Source: Allohahella marinimesophila (GTDB taxonomy: Bacteria; Pseudomonadota; Gammaproteobacteria; Pseudomonadales; Oleiphilaceae). Taken from it: a stretch of DNA of 64,000 nucleotides. The position numbers and the translations under genes are program-made. This document shows positions 1-8,505 of the stretch, in pieces. Each line of letters opens with the position of its first letter. The first letter of the stretch is position 1. The DNA lies in the NCBI RefSeq assembly GCF_039538005.1, contig NZ_BAABBO010000010.1, forward strand, positions 62,001 to 126,000, given 5' to 3'. The notes beneath the pieces were generated by a model that made no database searches, was not told where the DNA came from, and worked only from the letters and a program-made list of their open reading frames with translations.

Positions 1-794
1 CCCAGATTGCAGATCTGGGTTATCGCCCCGTCCTCATTGCCATCATTGCTGTGATTGCCACCGTCGGCTTTAGCCTGCTGATTGGACGCGCGCTTGGCCT
101 GGACCGCATTAAATCCGTGCTCGCAGGCACTGCTGTCGCCATTTGCGGGGCCTCAGCTGCACTCGCGGTGGCCGCAGTGCTCCCTGCCAGTAAGGCCAAC
201 GAGCGCTTTCTGCTCTGCACGATTGTCGGGGTGACTGGTCTCAGTACCATCGTCATGATCGTCTACCCCGGCATGGTCAGCAGTCTTGGTCTAGATCCGT
301 ACCAGATGGGTCTGTTTCTGGGTTCAAGCATTCACGACGTCGCCCAGGTTTTCGGCGCTGGCCACATGATTTCCAACGAAGTGGCAGAGCTGGCGACCTA
401 TACCAAGATGCTTCGGGTCACCATGCTCGTGCCGACCATCATGATTCTGGTCCTCGTGTTTCGCGTCGCCGCGCAGCGCAAGCCAACATCCGAACTCCAG
501 GCCGATATCAAGGGAGATTCGGTGCTGTCGACCAACAGCAAGCGCGGGACACTCCTGCCACCCTTCCTGATCGCATTCATCATGCTGATGCTGGCAGCGA
601 ACACAGGGGCCATGCCAGCTGTTCTCATCGGCACCCTGGGGGAACTGTCACAGTTGTGTCTCTGGCTCGCCATGGCAGCGCTCGGCACCAAGACCAACCT
701 CGTTGAAATGTGGCAGGTCGGGCACAAGCCCTTCCTGCTGTTGCTACTGAATACGCTGTTCATCGCAATCCTCGCGATGTTGATGATCATTTAA
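1..794 (+). CDS. YeiH/UPF0324 family membrane protein, C-terminal part
   Basis: The reading frame is open from base 3 to the stop, so the gene begins upstream of the window; the GTG at 51 is internal. The protein is a chain of hydrophobic helices. It carries family signatures of UPF0324: AICGASAALAVAA near the start, SIHDVAQVFGAG in the middle, and TKMLRV just after it. Members are inner-membrane proteins annotated as putative sulfate exporters, but transport has rarely been tested. The last helix ends at the stop and the next gene follows after 15 bases, so the two may share a transcript. Family assignment is firm; substrate is unknown. Confidence 0.85.
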   Translation, partial: QIADLGYRPVLIAIIAVIATVGFSLLIGRALGLDRIKSVLAGTAVAICGASAALAVAAVLPASKANERFLLCTIVGVTGLSTIVMIVYPGMVSSLGLDPYQMGLFLGSSIHDVAQVFGAGHMISNEVAELATYTKMLRVTMLVPTIMILVLVFRVAAQRKPTSELQADIKGDSVLSTNSKRGTLLPPFLIAFIMLMLAANTGAMPAVLIGTLGELSQLCLWLAMAALGTKTNLVEMWQVGHKPFLLLLLNTLFIAILAMLMII

Positions 795-809
795 GCAAAG
801 GGTGAGTAT

Positions 810-1940
810 ATGATGGCCATGCCTGAAACAAGCGCGAACGACGATCTGAACACCAGTCTCCATGGCTTGCCACCTGAGCTACAGACGGCGCTGGCTTCGC
901 TTGTCGATCCTGTTCTGAACGAGAGCTACCTGTCGCTCGACGCCTTGCAGATCGACACCATAGAGCCTCTGGCGCTGACAGTCAGACCGGGCTATCCAAT
1001 GAACTCGAAGCTCGCTGCGCTCAGTCTCGGCCTTCGGTCAAGAATGGACATCGCAGGCTTCCCCGGTACTGCGATCAGACTTGAGCCAGATGTCGTTCCC
1101 GCACCCTCTCCTGCGCAATCAGGTCACCTCGCCGGTGTACGCAATATTGTAATGGTCGCCTCAGGCAAGGGTGGCGTGGGCAAGTCCACCACGGCCGTCA
1201 ATCTTGCGCTCGCACTGCAGGCTGAAGGCGCCAGTGTAGGCATGCTCGATGCCGATATCTATGGGCCCAGTCAGCGCACCATGCTTGGCGTAGCGGAGGA
1301 TGTGCAGCCAGAACTGGTCGATGGTAAATTTCTGAAGCCCATAGTGCGCTTCGGTGTGCGCTCAATGTCGGTCGGCTACCTTTCCGCCGAGAAGACGCCA
1401 ATGGTATGGCGCGGACCAATGGCGACACGTGCCCTGCAGCAACTCCTCGAACAGACCATCTGGGGTGACCTCGACTACCTGATCATCGATATGCCGCCCG
1501 GCACCGGTGATATCCAGATCTCGCTCGCCCAGCGGCTCAAGGTCTCGGGTGCGCTCATTGTGACCACGCCCCAGGAAGTGGCCCTGATCGATGCCCGCAA
1601 GGGTATCGAGATGTTCGCAAAAGTCGGCATTCCAGTGCTGGGACTGGTCGAGAATATGGCGACGCACATCTGCACGAACTGCGGCCACGAAGACGATATA
1701 TTTGGCCAGGGTGGCGCCTCGAAGCTTGCAGCTGAATACGACCTGCCTGTGCTCGGCTCTCTTCCTCTGGACAAGTCGATTCGCGAAGGTGCAGACGCTG
1801 GCCTCCCCAGTGTGGTGGCAGACCCAATGGGTCCAATGGCTCAGGCCTATTTCAGACTGGCCCACGCCACTGGTGGGCAGCTGTGGAAGCAGAACCTGCG
1901 AAGCGGCGAGCCGGCTGAGATTCTGCTGACCGAGTCCTGA
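810..1940 (+). CDS. apbC: Mrp/ApbC Fe-S cluster carrier ATPase
   Basis: This 376-residue cytoplasmic protein binds and transfers Fe-S clusters to apoproteins. Residues about 20-90 match the MIP18/DUF59 domain. A deviant Walker A motif, SGKGGVGKST, sits at about 118-127, DADIYGPSQ near 148 and DMPPGTGD near 227. The cluster-binding pair is C288-x-x-C291 within HICTNCG. Length and domain order are those of bacterial Mrp/ApbC. A purine-rich AAGGGTGAG lies ahead of ATGs at 810, 813 and 819; the second or third may be the true start. Neighbours give no hint of a dedicated client. Confidence 0.93.
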   Translation: MMAMPETSANDDLNTSLHGLPPELQTALASLVDPVLNESYLSLDALQIDTIEPLALTVRPGYPMNSKLAALSLGLRSRMDIAGFPGTAIRLEPDVVPAPSPAQSGHLAGVRNIVMVASGKGGVGKSTTAVNLALALQAEGASVGMLDADIYGPSQRTMLGVAEDVQPELVDGKFLKPIVRFGVRSMSVGYLSAEKTPMVWRGPMATRALQQLLEQTIWGDLDYLIIDMPPGTGDIQISLAQRLKVSGALIVTTPQEVALIDARKGIEMFAKVGIPVLGLVENMATHICTNCGHEDDIFGQGGASKLAAEYDLPVLGSLPLDKSIREGADAGLPSVVADPMGPMAQAYFRLAHATGGQLWKQNLRSGEPAEILLTES

Positions 1941-2073
1941 GCTGCACTGATAGCAGGCGGCGCACCACGAGGATGATTCATATCGGTGCGGACATCTTCA
2001 TATAAACCACTCATATTATCGTTAGCCGTTGATTCTAAAAGAAATATTTTTATGGCATCAAGCTTGCTTTTAT

Positions 2074-2089
2074 ACCTGTCATAACAGGT
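2074..2089. promoter_or_regulatory. Inverted repeat, candidate GntR operator
   Basis: The sequence ACCTGT-CATA-ACAGGT is a perfect 6-bp inverted repeat with a 4-bp spacer. It ends 22 bases before the GntR-family gene at 2112. GntR/HutC regulators bind short palindromes with GT and AC half-sites, and the centre GTCATAAC has this form. The position suggests the regulator controls its own operon. Assignment is inferred from position and symmetry only. Confidence 0.5.
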
Positions 2090-2111
2090 CAACAAGCAGG
2101 TTCAGCATTCC

Positions 2112-2900
2112 ATGGGTAAGATTTCTCCAATGCCGCTGCCGCTATTCCAGCAGATCAAGGCAGAACTCCGCGCACGAATTCTCGATGGCAGTTACTCGGT
2201 TCACGAACGTCTGCCGTCTGAAGCAGCCCTCACTGAAAGCTTCGGCGTCAGTCGCATTACTGTCCGTCAGGCGCTGTCGGAACTGCAGAAGGATGGGCTG
2301 GTCTTCAAGATCAACGGCAAAGGCACCTTCGTCTCCAAGCCAAGAGCTTCCCTCGACGTCAGCCGGCTCCGAGGCTTCGGTGAAGCCATGTCGAGTCTCG
2401 GCTACGAGACCTTTTCAAGGGTGCTCGATATTCGTGATATGGCCGACAAGGCCGATATACAGCAACAGCTGTCACTCCCCGGTAAGTCCCTCGTAAAACG
2501 CATTCGGCGCCTGCGCTATCTCAACCGCGCCCCCGTCTCGGTCGACGTCTCCTGGTTCGCACCCGGTGTGGGGGACCGGGTCGCCCAGGCCGACCTCGAA
2601 GGTCGAGACATTCTTTCCATACTCGAAAACGACTGTCACCTTCATCTCGGCAAGGCGCGGCTGAATATCGAAGCCCTGCTGTGCGACGACGAACTGGCAC
2701 ACCTGCTGAAAACCGAAGAAGGCAGTCCAGCGCTTCATATCGAACGCATCATCTGCGATACCGACGGCGCACCGGTCCTTTACGAAAATCTTTACTACCG
2801 CGGCGATGCCTTCCGCTACAGCCTCAATATCGAACGTCAATCGGACGAACACGACAAACACGAATCTACATGGAGCGAAAATCACGATGCCCGTTCATAA
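2112..2900 (+). CDS. GntR family (HutC/UTRA) transcriptional regulator
   Basis: A 262-residue repressor-type regulator. Residues about 8-75 form the winged helix-turn-helix, with SRITVRQALSELQKDGLVF as the recognition region. Residues about 95-240 match the UTRA ligand-binding domain, which in this subfamily binds a small pathway metabolite. It is the first gene of a seven-gene run ending at 9327, and its end overlaps the M20 gene by 14 bases, so it probably senses the compound taken up and degraded by that operon. The start codon has only a weak ribosome site. The ligand cannot be named. Confidence 0.9.
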   Translation: MGKISPMPLPLFQQIKAELRARILDGSYSVHERLPSEAALTESFGVSRITVRQALSELQKDGLVFKINGKGTFVSKPRASLDVSRLRGFGEAMSSLGYETFSRVLDIRDMADKADIQQQLSLPGKSLVKRIRRLRYLNRAPVSVDVSWFAPGVGDRVAQADLEGRDILSILENDCHLHLGKARLNIEALLCDDELAHLLKTEEGSPALHIERIICDTDGAPVLYENLYYRGDAFRYSLNIERQSDEHDKHESTWSENHDARS

Positions 2901-4197
2901 GACCTCGGCCACAGCTACTTCCGAACTGACGGCATTACAGCAGCAGATCGTCGACAGCATAGACGAGGCTGAGTGGGAGTCGTTGACAACGGAGCTCGTA
3001 GCCGCCGGCCAGCCAGACGCCGAAAACCCGCTTGACCCGGACATGCCAGCAGGTCGTGAAGAAGGCATCGCGAAGGTCGTTGCCGCCAAACTGCAAGCGC
3101 TTGGGCTTGATGTAAGCCTGCACAGCAAACTGCCTGGCAGGCCGAACGTCATTGGGCGATGGCAAGGCGGCGAAGGCCCGAAACTGATATTGAACGACCA
3201 TCTGGACACCTATCCAGCCGGAGACCATAGCTTGTGGACGGCCTGTGACGGCAAGCCTTTCAACGCCACGCGCCAGGGCAACAAACTGATTGCCCGGGGC
3301 ACCTCCGATACGCGTGGCAACCTGGCCTGCACGCTGCTCGCGGTGAAGGCACTCAGAGACGCCGGTGTACAGCTGCGCGGCGAACTGTTGTGTATCTATA
3401 CCGTCGATGAAGAGAAGAACGGCACCAACGGCTCGGTATACGTGACCAAAGAGCTCGGTATCACTGCCGACTATGAAATAACGGCCGAACCAACCGGCTG
3501 GACGAAGAGTGAGAATGACTGGGGTATGAGCCTGGCGGTCGCTCACTCGGGGCACTGTCTCGTCGAGTTCGAAGTGATCGGCAGCCCGTCGCATATCTGG
3601 CGCCCCGATAGCGGCATCAACGCCAATTCGCAGATGATGAAGATCCTGGCTGCGCTGGAGACCATCGGCTTCACGCATGAGTCGCCCAATCGCTATGGTG
3701 CGACGAAGCCATCTGCGTGTGTGGTGCGCATCCACGGCGGCGAGCCGCGCGAGATGCAATTTACGCCTTACCGTTGCAAGGCCGTCGCTGCCATCGTCGG
3801 CATGGTGCCGGGGATGACAGCAGACACCGTGATGGCCGACATCGAAGGCCTGCTGGAGCAGTCGCGGGCTCAGGATAGCGATCTCACGGTGACCGCCAAC
3901 TTTTACCCCCAGTCACTGTTCGTTTCTGCCACTGAAGAGCTTGACGATGATGCCCAGCCAGTAGCGGCAATCAGAGCCGCCTACCGCACATTGCTTGGCA
4001 GCGAGCCCGACCTGTATCGCAAGAACGCCTTCTGCGACACGATTCGCTTTTCTGAAGCCGGCATTCCCTCGGTGACCTTCGGCCCCGGCGAAGATGGCTG
4101 GCCGCCGATCAACGAATACATCAACGTCAACAAGGCTGTTGCAGCGGCGAAGATCTACGCGCTCACCATCCTTGATCTACTCGGCCACGAGTCGTGA
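2887..4197 (+). CDS. M20 family metallopeptidase / ArgE-DapE-like deacylase
   Basis: A 436-residue cytoplasmic zinc hydrolase of the M20 family, which removes acyl or carbamoyl groups from amino-acid-like substrates. The metal ligands are visible: H105 and D107 in NDHLDTYP, D141 in GTSDTRGN, and the catalytic Glu pair near 175 in TVDEEKNG. A His in the C-terminal part is not assigned. A longer frame opens at 2806, but the ATG at 2887 fits the family N-terminus better. The stop overlaps the next start in GTGA. In this operon it probably trims the imported compound; the substrate is inferred only as an N-acylated or amide compound. Confidence 0.88.
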   Translation: MPVHKTSATATSELTALQQQIVDSIDEAEWESLTTELVAAGQPDAENPLDPDMPAGREEGIAKVVAAKLQALGLDVSLHSKLPGRPNVIGRWQGGEGPKLILNDHLDTYPAGDHSLWTACDGKPFNATRQGNKLIARGTSDTRGNLACTLLAVKALRDAGVQLRGELLCIYTVDEEKNGTNGSVYVTKELGITADYEITAEPTGWTKSENDWGMSLAVAHSGHCLVEFEVIGSPSHIWRPDSGINANSQMMKILAALETIGFTHESPNRYGATKPSACVVRIHGGEPREMQFTPYRCKAVAAIVGMVPGMTADTVMADIEGLLEQSRAQDSDLTVTANFYPQSLFVSATEELDDDAQPVAAIRAAYRTLLGSEPDLYRKNAFCDTIRFSEAGIPSVTFGPGEDGWPPINEYINVNKAVAAAKIYALTILDLLGHES

Positions 4198-5033
4198 AAG
4201 CCCTGACCCTGCCAGTCCAGGCGGTGGCGCCACCAACCGGCTTCGCCAGGCGCTGGTGGCGGAGCCCGGAACGCACGCTGCATCTGCTGTCGCTCGGCTC
4301 GGTTGCCGTATTGCTTCTCGTCTGGGTGTTCATCACTGAGACCGGCATCGCCAACGAGTTGTTCCTGCCAGGACCAGGTGCTGTCTACGACGCTTTTATC
4401 AAGGCTTCGGTCAGCGGCTATCAGGGCAGCACCCTTGATGAGCACCTGCTGACGAGCCTGGCGCGCATCATGAGTGGATTTGGCCTGGCCTGTATCGTGG
4501 GTATCCCACTTGGCGTGGTCATGGGTATATCAGCAAGAGCCAGAGCAACGCTCAACCCGATGATTGAATTCTACAGGCCACTGCCACCGCTCGGGCTTTA
4601 TTCACTTTTGGTCATGTGGCTGGGTATCGGCGAAACCTCCAAGGTTGCCCTGCTCTTTCTGGCCGGCCTGCCAGGCATCGTTATCGCTACCAATATGGCC
4701 GTCGCAAATATCAGCCCCATCTATGTTCGCGCCGCACAGAGTCTCGGCGCCTCAGGCAAGGATCTTTTCCTGCAGGTCTACCTGCCGGCAGCTGGACCCA
4801 CGATCCTGACCGGCATGCGAATCTCGCTCGGCTTCGTCTACACCGTTCTGGTTGCGGCGGAAATAGTCGCAGCGACAGCTGGCATAGGCTGGATGATCTG
4901 GGATGCCTCGAAATTTCTGCTCAGTGACATCGTCATCATGGGACTCATCGTCCTCGGCCTGACGGGCGTCACGCTCGACCTGATCATGCGACTGCTCGGC
5001 AATGCACTGATGCCATGGAGCAAGAAACTCTAA
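4194..5033 (+). CDS. ABC transporter permease, TauC/SsuC type
   Basis: A 279-residue inner-membrane permease with about six helices of the BPD_transp_1 fold. The cytoplasmic EAA loop that contacts the ATPase reads RAAQSLGASGKDLFLQVYLP at about 180-200. It starts with GTG overlapping the M20 stop by four bases, so the genes are translationally coupled. Family members import taurine, alkanesulfonates, nitrate or pyrimidines. The TauA-like binding protein at 5082 is the natural partner. No ATPase gene is present in the operon. Confidence 0.9.
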   Translation: MKALTLPVQAVAPPTGFARRWWRSPERTLHLLSLGSVAVLLLVWVFITETGIANELFLPGPGAVYDAFIKASVSGYQGSTLDEHLLTSLARIMSGFGLACIVGIPLGVVMGISARARATLNPMIEFYRPLPPLGLYSLLVMWLGIGETSKVALLFLAGLPGIVIATNMAVANISPIYVRAAQSLGASGKDLFLQVYLPAAGPTILTGMRISLGFVYTVLVAAEIVAATAGIGWMIWDASKFLLSDIVIMGLIVLGLTGVTLDLIMRLLGNALMPWSKKL

Positions 5034-5081
5034 CGCACACTGTCCTGAACTAAGTCATCAACTGAAGTAATGGAGAATGCC

Positions 5082-6119
5082 ATGAAGCTGCTCGAGTCCA
5101 CCTCACGTTCATCCGCCCTGCTCGCCTGTGCCCTGTCGGCACTCACGCTCGCTCAAGCCACCCATGCGGCAAAGCCTGAAGAGGTCACCATCGGCTACCT
5201 CAATCTGGTGAACGCCCAGCTGGTCACGAAGAACCTCGGCCTGCACCAGAAGGAAATGCCCGGGGTCGACATCAAGTACATCAAGGTTGGCGGTGGTGGC
5301 GACATGCTCAAGGCCATTGCGGGGGATCAGGTCGATTTCGGTGGGCTCGGTAATCCGCCTACTGCAATAGGCGTCACGCGCGGCCTTCCCATACAGGGCC
5401 TGTTCGTACTCAACATGCTCGGCTATGTCGAAGCCATGGTCGTTCGCAAGGATCAGAACATAGAGTCGCTCAGCGATCTGAAAGGCAAGACGATATCCGC
5501 GCCTTTTGGGTCGACTACACACTATCTCCTGCTATCGGCCTTGCGGGAAGAAGGCATTGATCCCGCCAGCATGAAGATTCTGGACCTGCCACCTTCTGAT
5601 ACCGTGGCGGCCTGGACTCGCAAGGACATCGATGCCGCCTATTTCTGGGAGCCCAACCTCAACAAGGCCGTTCAGGATGGTGGCGAGATCTTCCTTGACT
5701 CCGGCGTGATGGCCGAGCGTGGCTTTCCCACCTGGGACGTCGGGGTGGTGATGGACAGTTTTGCGAAGGAGTACCCGGACTACGTTACCAAATTCGTCAA
5801 GGCGGAGTGCGCCGGCATCGACTTCTGGCTGGAGAATCCTGACAAGACGGCCGAGATCATTGCAGAAGAACTCAGCCTGCCGCTGGATGATGCCACCCGA
5901 ATGATGAAAGGCACGACGATGGTCCCCTGTGATGAGCAGCTCACCGCAGAGTATATCGGCACCAGCGATAACAAGGGCAAGTTCGCCGAGACCCTGGCAT
6001 CGACGGCGAAGTTCCTTGTCGAGCAGGATCGTCTGCCCAAGGCGCTGTCTCGCGACGAGTTTGCTGATTTCCTCAAGCCGACCTACCTCGAAAAGGTAGT
6101 GAATGGCAAGGCGGAATGA
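5082..6119 (+). CDS. TauA-like periplasmic substrate-binding protein
   Basis: A 345-residue exported binding protein of the NMT1/SsuA/TauA group. The ATG at 5082 is chosen because GGAG lies six bases ahead; an ATG at 5070 would put that site inside the gene. A signal peptide ends near LAQATHAA. The mature part begins VTIGYLNLVNAQL and contains VDFGGLGNPPTA and FWEPNLNKA, motifs shared with TauA. There is no taurine dioxygenase nearby, so taurine is unlikely to be the only candidate. The stop overlaps the amidase start in ATGA. Confidence 0.9.
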   Translation: MKLLESTSRSSALLACALSALTLAQATHAAKPEEVTIGYLNLVNAQLVTKNLGLHQKEMPGVDIKYIKVGGGGDMLKAIAGDQVDFGGLGNPPTAIGVTRGLPIQGLFVLNMLGYVEAMVVRKDQNIESLSDLKGKTISAPFGSTTHYLLLSALREEGIDPASMKILDLPPSDTVAAWTRKDIDAAYFWEPNLNKAVQDGGEIFLDSGVMAERGFPTWDVGVVMDSFAKEYPDYVTKFVKAECAGIDFWLENPDKTAEIIAEELSLPLDDATRMMKGTTMVPCDEQLTAEYIGTSDNKGKFAETLASTAKFLVEQDRLPKALSRDEFADFLKPTYLEKVVNGKAE

Positions 6120-7501
6120 TCATGGACATCTCTCCGCAGCGTTTAAGGGCGGCTTATCGAAGCGGTGGGCGCAAGCCCTCCGAAGTCATCGAGCACCTGC
6201 TCTCTCGGTTTGTCGACGAGGACCAACAAGGCGTGTGGATCTCTACCGTTGCAGTAGATCGACTGCGTGCTTCCGCGAGAGAGATGGACACTCGCCTCAA
6301 CGAACTCGATGAGTTCCCCCTGCTTGGTTTGCCGTTCAGCGTGAAGGATTGCATCGACGTTGCGGGTGAGGTCACGACCGCTGCCTGCCCTGAATTCAGC
6401 TACCTGGCCGAGCACTCGAGCCCGGTCGTGCAGCGGGCTATCGACTGCGGCGCAATCTATATCGGCAAGACCAATATGGACCAGTTCGCCACCGGACTGG
6501 TGGGCACACGGAGTCCGTACGGCACTGCTCGCAACCCTTACAATCCGCTCTACATTCCAGGCGGATCCAGTTCCGGCTCAGCAGTATCCGTCGCCACTGG
6601 CACCTCTTCGTTCTCGCTGGGCACCGATACGGGTGGCTCCGGGCGCGTACCAGCATCCTACTGTGGAGTGACTGGACTGAAACCTGCTCCTGGCGCCCTT
6701 AGCCGCCGAGGTATGGTGAGTGCTTGCCGGTCGTTCGACACGATCTCTCTCTACACCGCTTCAGCAGATGACGGCCTGGAGGTCTTCAGACATCTGCTCG
6801 CCTACGATCCGGCGGACTGCTGGTCGGATGATGCGTATGCACTGCAGGAAGTTGGGGCCGAAGCCACCAGCATGCGTATAGCCACACCTCGCAGCGAAGA
6901 TCTCTGCTTTTTTGGCGATACAGAAACGCCTGATCTCTTCATGCGCGGACAAACGGTGGCCGAATCACACTTCGGACCGCTCGCGAAGATCGACTTCAGC
7001 GCATTCACCGAGGTCAACGACCTGATGTTCTTCGGCCCTTTTGTGGCGGAGCGCGACGTCTCAGTAGGTACCTTTCTGGATAGCAATCCGGGGGCTGGCA
7101 TCGATGTTGTGCGCTCTCTCATCGTCGGCAGTCGCACTCACACGGCAGCGGATGCCTATAGGGCCTACTATCGGCTCAAGGAGGCCAGGCATGCACTGAA
7201 GGCATTCTGGCAGCAGTACGATGTGCTCATGGTGCCAACCGTAGGTTCGGTACTCTCGCTGGATGATGTCGCCAGCGAACCACTTCAGACCAGCTTCAAC
7301 AATGGCTACTACACCAACTTCGCAAATCCCCTGCAGCTTGCGGCTGTCGCCGTGCCCAGCCAGGTGACCAGCAGTGGGGTGCCCTTCGGCGTTACTTTCC
7401 TGGGTCCGGCAGGGACCGAGGCGAAGCTGGCCAATGTCGCCTCTCAATTCGTTGCTGCCTGCACAATGGCTTCATCAACGGCTCAGAGACAATCAGCATA
7501 A
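6116..7501 (+). CDS. Amidase signature enzyme, allophanate hydrolase (AtzF)-like
   Basis: A 461-residue amidase. The catalytic Ser-cisSer-Lys triad is complete: K77 in PFSVKDCIDVAG, S151 in PGGSSSGSA, and nucleophile S175 in GTDTGGSGRVP. The run around GKTNMDQFATGLVGTRSPYG is typical of the AtzF/allophanate hydrolase branch. Full allophanate hydrolases are near 600 residues with a C-terminal domain, which is absent here. It therefore cleaves an amide or ureido bond of an imported compound, but allophanate itself is not assured. No urea carboxylase or biuret hydrolase is nearby. It overlaps the previous gene by four bases. Confidence 0.85.
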   Translation: MIMDISPQRLRAAYRSGGRKPSEVIEHLLSRFVDEDQQGVWISTVAVDRLRASAREMDTRLNELDEFPLLGLPFSVKDCIDVAGEVTTAACPEFSYLAEHSSPVVQRAIDCGAIYIGKTNMDQFATGLVGTRSPYGTARNPYNPLYIPGGSSSGSAVSVATGTSSFSLGTDTGGSGRVPASYCGVTGLKPAPGALSRRGMVSACRSFDTISLYTASADDGLEVFRHLLAYDPADCWSDDAYALQEVGAEATSMRIATPRSEDLCFFGDTETPDLFMRGQTVAESHFGPLAKIDFSAFTEVNDLMFFGPFVAERDVSVGTFLDSNPGAGIDVVRSLIVGSRTHTAADAYRAYYRLKEARHALKAFWQQYDVLMVPTVGSVLSLDDVASEPLQTSFNNGYYTNFANPLQLAAVAVPSQVTSSGVPFGVTFLGPAGTEAKLANVASQFVAACTMASSTAQRQSA

Positions 7502-7524
7502 CTTCACCAGAAAGAGGTTCTCCA

Positions 7525-8502
7525 ATGAAATGTATTAGCAGGTGTATTGTTAACGGCTTAGGCGTGCTGATGTTCGGTATCTGCACGAGCGTTAGTGTTC
7601 ATGCAGCCGAGACCGTTCGGCTCGCGCAGAATCTCTCGCCCATCTCGGGTGTGACCATCGTGGCCAAGCACAAGGGCTTCTTCGAAGAGCAAGGGCTTGA
7701 CGTGGAGGTGAGCAATTTCACCTCCGGCAAGCAGTGCCTGCAAACAGTTCAGGGTGGCGGCGCTGATATCGCCACCACTGCAGAGGCACCGACAACAGCT
7801 GCGGCGATGGCGAAGGAACCGATAGCCTTTCTCGCGAGAACCGAATATTCCGATCTGAAAACACTGACAGCAGAACATTCGAAGATCGGGTCGCTGCAGG
7901 ATCTGAAAGGCAAGAAGATTGCGTTCAGCGCCGGTACGGGAAGCGAGGTCTATACCCAGGCTCTGCTCAAAAAAGCAGGCCTCACGACCGAGGACGTGCA
8001 GCTGGTCAACCTGAGACCCCAGGATATGGCACCAGCGCTCGCCTCCGGCTCAATAGATGCTTTTAACACCTGGGAACCCTACATTGCCAACACTAAACGG
8101 GTCATGGGAGACAAGGCCGCCCTTCTCGATACAAAAGGCATTTATGCAGAGACTTTCAATATCGTCGTCATGAAAGACTATCTCGAAAAAAACCAGGAGA
8201 CCGTCCAAAACTTCCTCAAGGCCCTCATAAAGGCAGAACAATGGATGAAGGCCAATAGAAGCGAAGCCATCGAGGTCGTCGCCAACGCCGTCAACCTCAA
8301 GCCCGCGGATCTCGAGCCGATCTGGGACGACTACGTCTACGAAGTCGTGCTTGACCAGCGAGTGCTGGACGTACTTCACGCCCATGCCGAGTGGCGCCTG
8401 GAAACGGGAAATGCACCCACCAAGGCCAGCATGCCCGACTTCATGAGCATCATCGATACAGGACCGCTGAAATCCATCGCTCCTGAGCGTGTAAGGCTCT
8501 AG
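7525..8502 (+). CDS. NMT1/SsuA-type periplasmic substrate-binding protein
   Basis: A 325-residue exported binding protein, distinct from the one at 5082. The signal peptide runs to about SVSVHA-AE. The mature protein starts VRLAQNLSPISGV and contains KHKGFFEEQGLDVEV, GGADIATTAEAPT and FNTWEPYIANT, typical of NMT1/THI5-like binding proteins for nitrate, sulfonates or pyrimidines. An AGAAAGAGG site precedes the ATG. The permease at 8506 starts three bases after its stop, so these two form the second transporter half-set in the operon. Confidence 0.88.
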   Translation: MKCISRCIVNGLGVLMFGICTSVSVHAAETVRLAQNLSPISGVTIVAKHKGFFEEQGLDVEVSNFTSGKQCLQTVQGGGADIATTAEAPTTAAAMAKEPIAFLARTEYSDLKTLTAEHSKIGSLQDLKGKKIAFSAGTGSEVYTQALLKKAGLTTEDVQLVNLRPQDMAPALASGSIDAFNTWEPYIANTKRVMGDKAALLDTKGIYAETFNIVVMKDYLEKNQETVQNFLKALIKAEQWMKANRSEAIEVVANAVNLKPADLEPIWDDYVYEVVLDQRVLDVLHAHAEWRLETGNAPTKASMPDFMSIIDTGPLKSIAPERVRL

Positions 8503-8505
8503 GAC

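Noticed and set aside
2935..3759. Long minus-strand open frame opposite the M20 gene
   Set aside because: It is the antisense shadow of a gene with clear catalytic motifs, and its own translation shows no recognisable domain.
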